From Paracoccaceae bacterium (GTDB lineage Bacteria; Pseudomonadota; Alphaproteobacteria; Rhodobacterales; Rhodobacteraceae): a stretch of 6,292 nt of DNA. Positions within the stretch are counted from its first letter, which is position 1. Each line of letters opens with the position of its first letter. Of this stretch, positions 1 through 4,676 are shown in pieces. The notes under the pieces are model-generated. The model had not been told where the DNA came from and did not search any database. It saw only the letters and a program-made list of their open reading frames with translations. Position numbers and translations under genes: made by a program. The stretch covers positions 1 through 6,292 of the forward strand of contig PWWF01000383.1 of NCBI GenBank assembly GCA_003561595.1, read 5' to 3'.

Positions 1-512
1 CCGAAATGATCCAGAAACGCCTCGGTCACCACAAAGGTCACAGGCCGCCCCGGCGTCATCCGCCGCCGCCCCAGACGGATCCAGTCCAGTTCCAGCAACT
101 GATCGACTGTCCCGCGCGACACGGCCACGCCGCGAATCTCTTCAATCTCGGCGCGCGTGACGGGCTGGTGATAGGCCACGATGGCCAGCGTCTCGATTGC
201 CGCGCGCGACAGTTTGCGCGTCTCGACCCGTTCGGATTGCATCAGCCAGCCCAGATCGGGCGCCGTGCGCAGCGCATAGGCATCGCCCACCCGCACCAGA
301 TTGACCCCGCGCCCGGCATAGCGCGCGCGCAGATGCCCCAGCGCCTCGGCCGGATCGCAGCCCTGCGGCAGCCGTGCGGCGATGGCCTGCAGGCTGATCG
401 GATCAGCGCAGGCAAAGAGGATCGCCTCGACCATGCGTTCCTGCTCGGCCATGGGCGGCACGGCAAACAGCCCCGGTTCCTCTGCCACGGCCTCATGGCC
501 CTCATCACTCAT
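1..512 (-). CDS. scpB: Segregation and condensation protein B (ScpB), C-terminus cut by window edge
   Basis: ScpB dimerises and binds ScpA to form the kleisin part of the Smc-ScpAB condensin that compacts and segregates the chromosome. I read this frame by reverse-complementing the left edge. It starts with ATG at 512 (MSDEGHEAV) and stays open to base 1, giving 170 complete codons. Residues about 20-95 form the first winged-helix region (QERMVEAILFACADPISL). Residues from about 100 onward form the second, with the hallmark stretches LSRAAIETLAIVAYHQPVTR, EIRGVAVSRGTVDQLLEL and TPGRPVTFVVTEAFLDHFG. Family members are usually around 200 residues, so some tens of C-terminal residues lie off the left edge. 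The start codon overlaps the scpA stop by 8 bp (ATGAGTGA), which implies translational coupling. Identification is firm; only the C-terminus is unseen. Confidence 0.95.
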   Translation of the reverse strand, partial: MSDEGHEAVAEEPGLFAVPPMAEQERMVEAILFACADPISLQAIAARLPQGCDPAEALGHLRARYAGRGVNLVRVGDAYALRTAPDLGWLMQSERVETRKLSRAAIETLAIVAYHQPVTRAEIEEIRGVAVSRGTVDQLLELDWIRLGRRRMTPGRPVTFVVTEAFLDHF

Positions 513-1302
513 CCGCGGCCCCCTGATCCATGCGCCGGCGCAGATGCAGCGGCGCGAAGGTCTCGCTCTGGCGCAGCTCGATCCGGCCCTGCTTGGCCAG
601 CTCCAGCGTCGCCGCAAAGGTCGAGGCGATGGCCGAGCGCTGTCGCGCGGGCTTGCCGCGCCAGCCTTCGGGCAGGTAGCGCTGCAGCGCGGTCCAGTCC
701 TGTGCGCCGGGCAGCAATTGCGACAGCCGTTCCAGCGCGGCCTCATAGGGGTAGATTTCCGAGCGGTCAAAGGCATAGGGGCGGAATTCGTCGCGCGTGC
801 GCAGCCGCGCATAGGCGCGCATCAGATCCAGCAGCGATGCCTCATATCGCGTCTTGCGCGACACGGCGCGCGCGGTGGGTGCCCCGCGCGCAAAGAAATC
901 GCGCCCCTTCTGGTCGCGCCCCATCAGCCGCGCGGCGGCCTCGCGCATGGCCTGCAACCGCTCCAGCTGCCAGGCCAGATGCGCGGCCAGTTCCTCGCCG
1001 GTCGGCCCCTCTTCGCCCGGTTCGGGCGGCAGCAGCAGGCGCGATTTCAGATAGGCGAGCCACGCCGCCATCACCAGATAATCCGCCGCCAGTTCGATCC
1101 GCAGCGCGCGCGCCTGTTCGACAAAGCCCAGATATTGTTCGGCCAGATGCAGCACCGAGATGCGCCGCAGATCGACCTTTTGCGTGCGCGACAGTGTCAG
1201 CAACAGATCCAGCGGCCCTTCATACCCCGCGACATCGACGATCAGCGCCTCGGCCTCGCGCCGGGCGGTCACGGTCTCGGGCCTGTCCCAGTCATCCTGC
1301 AT
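505..1302 (-). CDS. scpA: Segregation and condensation protein A (ScpA), kleisin
   Basis: ScpA is the bacterial kleisin, which bridges the Smc heads and carries the ScpB dimer. The 265-residue protein has the N-terminal family signature GYEGPLDLLLTLSRTQKVDL at residues 26-45, followed by ISVLHLAEQYL and a helical stretch DYLVMAAWLAYLKSRLLLPP. The C-terminal winged helix (about residues 222-255) contains RSAIASTFAATLELAKQGRI and the ending FAPLHLR. The frame can extend upstream to an ATG at 1353. I chose ATG 1302 because AAGGGG (1309-1314, minus strand) sits 6 nt before it and because the 17 extra residues (MDIALAPALSCHPKGQR) resemble no ScpA. ribE lies 60 bp upstream on the same strand and scpB overlaps at the 3' end, so ribE-scpA-scpB is probably one operon. 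In many relatives scpA instead follows nagZ (established knowledge, from memory). Confidence 0.95.
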   Translation of the reverse strand: MQDDWDRPETVTARREAEALIVDVAGYEGPLDLLLTLSRTQKVDLRRISVLHLAEQYLGFVEQARALRIELAADYLVMAAWLAYLKSRLLLPPEPGEEGPTGEELAAHLAWQLERLQAMREAAARLMGRDQKGRDFFARGAPTARAVSRKTRYEASLLDLMRAYARLRTRDEFRPYAFDRSEIYPYEAALERLSQLLPGAQDWTALQRYLPEGWRGKPARQRSAIASTFAATLELAKQGRIELRQSETFAPLHLRRRMDQGAADE

Positions 1303-1308
1303 GCGCTG

Positions 1309-1314
1309 CCCCTT
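1309..1314 (-). promoter_or_regulatory. Ribosome binding site that sets the scpA start
   Basis: The minus strand reads AAGGGG followed by a 6-nt spacer (CAGCGC) and ATG at 1302. This purine-rich block favours the inner ATG over the upstream in-frame ATG at 1353, which lies only 9 bp beyond the ribE stop codon. Confidence 0.6.
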
Positions 1315-1362
1315 CGGATGGCAGCTTAGGGCAGGCGCAAGCGCGATGTCCATCCTTGCGCG

Positions 1363-1968
1363 TCACTGCTGCTGCGGGCGCCGCTCCCATTCGCGCAGGC
1401 GGGCGACGTAGCGGGCAAGCGTGTCAATCTCGAGATTGATGCGGTCGCCCACGGCCACATCGCCCCAATTCGTCACCTCGCGCGTATGCGGGATCAGGTT
1501 GATGCCGAATTCCGTGCCCTCGACCTCATTCACGGTCAGCGATGTGCCGTTCAGTGCCACGGACCCTTTGGGCGCGATGAAGCCGGCAAGCGCCTCGGGC
1601 GCGCGGAAGCGCAGGCGCAGGCTGTCGCCTTCGGGGGTGGCGGCGACCACTTCGGCCACACCATCGACATGGCCCGACACGATATGCCCGCCCAACTCAT
1701 CCCCGACCTTCAGCGCACGTTCCAGATTGACGCGCCGCCCCTCGACCCAGTCGCCCAGATTGGTCTTGTCCACCGTCTCGGCCGAGACCTGCACCTCATA
1801 CCAGTCCGGCCCCAGCGCCACGACCGTCAGGCACACCCCGTCCGACGCGACAGAGGCCCCGATCTCGATGCTGCCCGTATCATAACCCGTGCCGATACGG
1901 ACCCGCGTGTCGCCCGCCCGCGTGATGGCGCGGATCTCGCCGATATCGGTGATGATGCCTGTGAACAT
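1363..1968 (-). CDS. ribE: Riboflavin synthase, alpha chain
   Basis: This cytoplasmic enzyme performs the last step of riboflavin synthesis, the dismutation of two 6,7-dimethyl-8-ribityllumazine molecules to riboflavin and a pyrimidinedione that is recycled. The 201-residue protein begins with the family-typical MFTGII. It shows two lumazine-binding barrels. The first (about residues 1-94) carries GASVASDGVCLTV, with C46 and T48 matching the E. coli active-site Cys and Thr. The second (about 95-190) begins GGHIVSGHVDG and carries LNGTSLTVNEV and LIPHTREVTNWGD. NLEID (Asp182) matches the conserved aspartate near the E. coli C-terminus. The frame is open upstream to an ATG at 2028, but MFTGII and the AAGGGGG at 1973-1979, 4 nt before ATG 1968, fix the start. 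It is probably co-transcribed with scpAB. I see no FMN riboswitch leader in the upstream intergenic bases. Some databases name this gene ribC. Confidence 0.96.
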   Translation of the reverse strand: MFTGIITDIGEIRAITRAGDTRVRIGTGYDTGSIEIGASVASDGVCLTVVALGPDWYEVQVSAETVDKTNLGDWVEGRRVNLERALKVGDELGGHIVSGHVDGVAEVVAATPEGDSLRLRFRAPEALAGFIAPKGSVALNGTSLTVNEVEGTEFGINLIPHTREVTNWGDVAVGDRINLEIDTLARYVARLREWERRPQQQ

Positions 1969-2142
1969 GCCGCCCCCTTGCGATGACCGCCCAAGGCTGT
2001 ATCGCGCGCCCAATCGCTTGGCAAGCATGCCATAAAATCACCGCATTGCTTTACCATGATGCTGCGTGAAACAAGGCGCTGTGCTAATCGTATCCCCAGT
2101 GCAGCCCCCGAAAACGGCAGGCAAAAGACAAAGGCGCCCGGA
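1969..2142. promoter_or_regulatory. Divergent intergenic region between ribE and kpsS
   Basis: These 174 bp separate the two transcription directions and must hold promoters for both arms. No strong sigma-70 pair is evident. For ribE the best match I found is TTGCCA (2019-2024, minus strand) with GATACA (1998-2003, minus strand), but the 15-bp spacer is too short to be convincing. For kpsS there is TTGCTT at 2046-2051 with no good -10 at the right distance. The block is more AT-rich than its surroundings at 2031-2060. It carries the overlapping dyads at 2016-2032 that are listed separately. An in-frame upstream extension of kpsS (2056-2142) falls in this region, but I do not regard it as coding. 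Confidence 0.5.
2016..2032. repeat. Overlapping dyad symmetries, possible operator
   Basis: Two short inverted repeats share the same bases. GCTTG-G-CAAGC (2016-2026) is a perfect 11-bp palindrome around a central G. TGGCA-AGCA-TGCCA (2019-2032) has perfect 5-bp arms and a 4-nt spacer. The block lies 48 bp upstream of the ribE start and 110 bp upstream of the kpsS start. A dyad of this size between divergent genes could be a repressor or activator site. It could also occur by chance, and no regulator family is recognisable from it. Confidence 0.25.
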
Positions 2143-3432
2143 ATGCGCATATCAGGTGAGAACAGGCGGTTTCTGTTTCTGCAGGGACCGCATGGATGGT
2201 TTTTCAACCGGCTGGCACGGATGATGCGGGCCAGCGGCGCGCGGGTCTGGCGCGTGGGGTTCAATCAGGGCGATGCGCTGTTCTGGCGCGACAAGGCGCA
2301 GTACATCCCCTTCGATCAGCCACCAGATAGCTGGGGCGATTTCCTGCGCGACTGCCTGCAACGCCACGACATCACCGATATCGCGCTTTACGGCGATGTC
2401 CGCCCCATCCATGCCGAGGCCATCGCCATCGCGCGCGAGGCCGGGATCACCGTGCATATCTTTGAAGAAGGGTATCTGCGCCCCTACTGGATCACCTATG
2501 AACGCGACGGGTCCAATGGCCATTCCGCGCTGATGGATATTTCCGTGCCGCAGATGCGCCGCGCGCTGAAGAAATACGAGCTGGAACTGCCCGACCCGCC
2601 CGCGCATTGGGGCGACATGCGCCAGCACATCTTTTACGGTGCGATTTACCATTTCTGCGTCATGGCCCTGAACCGGCGCTACCGCCATTTCCGGCCGCAT
2701 CGCGATCTGACCGTGGCACAGGAATTCAAGCTGTATCTGCGGCGGCTGTGGCTGATGCCGCTGCATTCGCTGCAACGGCGCGTGACCACATGGCGCGTGC
2801 GCAATGGCGGCTTTCCCTATCATCTGGTGCTGTTGCAGCTTGAACATGATTCCAGCTTTCGCGCGCATGGCCCCTTCGACAGCCAGACCGAGTTTCTGCA
2901 ACTCGTGTTCGAGGGGTTCGCCCGTGGCGCCGCCCCCCACCACCATCTGGTGATCAAGGCCCACCCGCTGGAAGATGACCGCGCCCCCCTGCGCCAGACC
3001 ATCGCCGAGTTGACCGAACGCCATCGCCTGCAAGGACGCGTGCATTACCTGCGCGGGGGAAAGCTGGCTGCGCTGCTGAACCACGCGCGCTCTGCCGTGA
3101 CGGTCAATTCCACGGCAGCCCAACAGGTGCTGTGGCGGGGCATGCCGCTGAAAATCTTTGGCCGCGCGGTCTATGACAAACCCGAATTCGTGTCGAAACA
3201 GCCGATGGATGACTTTTTTGCACGCCCCAAACGCCCCGACGCCCGCGCCTATCGCGACTATCGGCATTTCCTGCTCGAAACCTCTCAGGTGCCCGGCGGC
3301 TACTATTCCTTGGGGGGGCGGCGCCAGTTGATGCGCCATCTGGTAGATATGATGCTCGCCCCACGCGATCCCTACACGGCCATGATGCAGGGTGACGCGG
3401 CACACAGGCAACAGTTACGCATGGTGCGCTAG
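2143..3432 (+). CDS. kpsS: Capsule polysaccharide beta-Kdo transferase KpsS
   Basis: In E. coli, KpsS transfers the first beta-Kdo from CMP-Kdo to phosphatidylglycerol at the inner face of the inner membrane, starting the lipid anchor of ABC-exported capsules. This 429-residue protein reproduces the KpsS motif order: FLFLQGPHGWFF near the N-terminus, EEGYLRPYWIT at about 108-118, LQLEHDSSF at about 231-239, VIKAHPLEDD (H274, P275), TVNSTAAQQVLWRGMPLKIF from about 320, and FLLETSQVPGGYYS near the end. E. coli KpsS shows corresponding blocks such as LLLQGP, EEGYLRPQFIT, VIKHHP and INSTAG. No signal peptide is present, as expected for a cytosolic enzyme. I chose ATG 2143, with AAAGG at 2130-2134, 8 nt upstream. 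The frame also has ATGs at 2056 and 2059, but these lack a ribosome binding site and would add a basic extension with no family resemblance. E. coli KpsS is about 40 residues shorter. Confidence 0.92.
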   Translation: MRISGENRRFLFLQGPHGWFFNRLARMMRASGARVWRVGFNQGDALFWRDKAQYIPFDQPPDSWGDFLRDCLQRHDITDIALYGDVRPIHAEAIAIAREAGITVHIFEEGYLRPYWITYERDGSNGHSALMDISVPQMRRALKKYELELPDPPAHWGDMRQHIFYGAIYHFCVMALNRRYRHFRPHRDLTVAQEFKLYLRRLWLMPLHSLQRRVTTWRVRNGGFPYHLVLLQLEHDSSFRAHGPFDSQTEFLQLVFEGFARGAAPHHHLVIKAHPLEDDRAPLRQTIAELTERHRLQGRVHYLRGGKLAALLNHARSAVTVNSTAAQQVLWRGMPLKIFGRAVYDKPEFVSKQPMDDFFARPKRPDARAYRDYRHFLLETSQVPGGYYSLGGRRQLMRHLVDMMLAPRDPYTAMMQGDAAHRQQLRMVR

Positions 3433-3525
3433 CGGCTAACCCATTTCAAGGCTTGGCGAAATCGCCCCATGCCTGTATGCTGCCAAAAAAATACCCCGAG
3501 GCAATCCCGAGCAGGAGCCCGAGCA
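3433..3525 (+). other. kpsS-export lipoprotein intergenic gap with a small hairpin
   Basis: This 93-bp gap follows the kpsS TAG stop. It holds a compact inverted repeat GGCG-AAAT-CGCC at 3455-3466, optionally extended by GGC (3450-3452) and GCC (3471-3473). No T-run follows, so it is not a standard intrinsic terminator. It is also too short to be confident as an RNA-processing site. The in-frame ATG at 3469 lies in this gap but is rejected as the start of the next gene. An A7 run stands at 3484-3490. Confidence 0.35.
3513..3517 (+). promoter_or_regulatory. Ribosome binding site that sets a GTG start
   Basis: AGGAG stands 8 nt before GTG 3526. The upstream ATG 3469 has no comparable site. This supports a GTG start and gives a short, well-formed lipoprotein signal peptide. 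Confidence 0.6.
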
Positions 3526-4668
3526 GTGTTGACGAATTTGATGACCCTGGGCCGCAGGACGGCCCTACTCTATGCGGCTGCGGCAATTGTCGCATCCTGT
3601 GCGATCCCCACCGACGGCCCGACCAGGAACCAGATTTTCGAAGGATCTGTTCTGCGGTCGGGTGATGCGCATATCGTGATGGTGAACAAACGCGTCAGCC
3701 ATGCCGCGAACCGCCCAGAAGCGCTGGGGTTCAGCCATGCGCTGCGCTCGGGCGCGCTGCTGGGTGGCGATACCATCCGCCCCGGCGATTCCATCGCGAT
3801 CAATGTCTATGAAAATGTGCCCGAGGGGCTGCTGGCCCCGGAGACAGCCAATAACGCAATCGTCGAGGAATTGCAGGTCGATGACGCGGGCTTCATCTTC
3901 GTGCCCTATGCAGGCCGCATACGGGCTGCGGGCCAGACCCCGGACGCGCTGCGCCGTATCCTGACCAGTTCGCTGGACGAACAGACACCGGATCCGCAGG
4001 TTGTCGTGTCGCGCGAACAGGGCGACGGCGCGACCGTGTCGGTCACAGGCGGGGTCACATCGCAGGGCGTCTATCCGGTCACCCGCGCCTCGAACCGGCT
4101 CAGTTCCATGATCGCGACGGCCGGCGGGATCGATGTGCCGCTGGAAACCGCGCAGGTTCTGGTGACACGCGGCAACCGGCAGGACAGCGCCTGGCTGCAG
4201 GATATCTATTCCAATCCCTCGCTCGATATCGCGATGCGCGGCGGCGACCGCGTGCTGATCCGCGAGGATGCGCGCGCCTTCAGCGTGCTGGGCGCCACCG
4301 GCTCGACCAGCCGCATGACATTCGAGGAGCGCGAGATCTCGACCATTGACGCGCTGGCCATGGTCGGCGGGCTGGACCCGCTGCGCGCCGATCCGACAGG
4401 CGTGTTCGTCTTTCGCGATGAACGCCCCGATGTCGCGACTGAAATCCTGGGCTTCGGCAAATTCGTGACCGATGTGCGTTTTGTCTATGTGCTGGACCTG
4501 ACCGCGCCCACCGGCATGTTCAATGCCCGCGATTTCAAGGTGCGCGATGGTGACACGATCTTCGTGACCGAGGCCCCGGCCTCGCGTTGGTCGCGCCAGA
4601 TCGCCGCGCTGACCGGGTCACTGACCGCCGCGACAGCGGTCGATTCCATCCTCACCAACGGCGACTGA
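3526..4668 (+). CDS. Outer-membrane polysaccharide export lipoprotein (Wza/KpsD type)
   Basis: The product is an outer-membrane polysaccharide export (OPX) protein, expected to form the periplasmic and outer-membrane part of the capsule export channel. With the GTG 3526 start it has 380 residues. Residues 1-24 (LTNLMTLGRRTALLYAAAA then IVAS) form a signal peptide with two arginines, a hydrophobic core and a lipobox V-A-S-C, so Cys25 should be lipidated. The polysaccharide-export domain spans about 79-165 and begins DTIRPGDSIAINVYEN. Two SLBB-like regions follow, at about 171-245 (VSVTGGVTSQGVYPV, then SSMIATAGGI) and about 252-345 (FSVLGATGS, then IDALAMVGGLDPLRADPTGV). The last 30 residues (SRWSRQIAALTGSLTAATAV) could be the C-terminal amphipathic helix used by Wza to cross the outer membrane; that is inference. 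E. coli KpsD is much longer (about 558 residues), so I leave the symbol blank. Alternative starts are TTG 3529, ATG 3541 and ATG 3469. kpsC starts 8 nt downstream. Confidence 0.9.
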   Translation: MLTNLMTLGRRTALLYAAAAIVASCAIPTDGPTRNQIFEGSVLRSGDAHIVMVNKRVSHAANRPEALGFSHALRSGALLGGDTIRPGDSIAINVYENVPEGLLAPETANNAIVEELQVDDAGFIFVPYAGRIRAAGQTPDALRRILTSSLDEQTPDPQVVVSREQGDGATVSVTGGVTSQGVYPVTRASNRLSSMIATAGGIDVPLETAQVLVTRGNRQDSAWLQDIYSNPSLDIAMRGGDRVLIREDARAFSVLGATGSTSRMTFEEREISTIDALAMVGGLDPLRADPTGVFVFRDERPDVATEILGFGKFVTDVRFVYVLDLTAPTGMFNARDFKVRDGDTIFVTEAPASRWSRQIAALTGSLTAATAVDSILTNGD

Positions 4669-4676
4669 TCCGCCCC

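Noticed and set aside
1303..1362. Inverted repeat GGATGG (1316-1321) / CCATCC (1350-1355), with GCGC-AA-GCGC (1335-1344) inside, as a terminator between ribE and scpA
   Set aside because: The outer arms are separated by 28 bp, there is no T-run on either strand, and the close spacing of ribE and scpA argues for read-through.
6..1439. Plus-strand 477-codon open frame across scpB, scpA and the end of ribE
   Set aside because: It is antisense to three firmly identified genes, its translation is a low-complexity Arg/Pro/Ala-rich string with no family motif, and GC-rich codon bias produces such frames routinely.
1969..2055. FMN riboswitch ahead of ribE
   Set aside because: The bases between ribE and the first kpsS-frame ATG do not show the conserved FMN-element blocks, and the region is too short for the aptamer plus an expression platform.
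2152..3411. Minus-strand 419-codon open frame opposite kpsS
   Set aside because: The opposite strand encodes a complete set of KpsS motifs. The antisense product is Gln/His/Met-rich with no recognisable domain, typical of an antisense shadow.
3469..3525. ATG 3469 as the start of the export lipoprotein
   Set aside because: It would place 43 residues, including two extra cysteines and a charged segment, before the lipobox Cys. GTG 3526 has a good AGGAG and gives a normal-length signal peptide.
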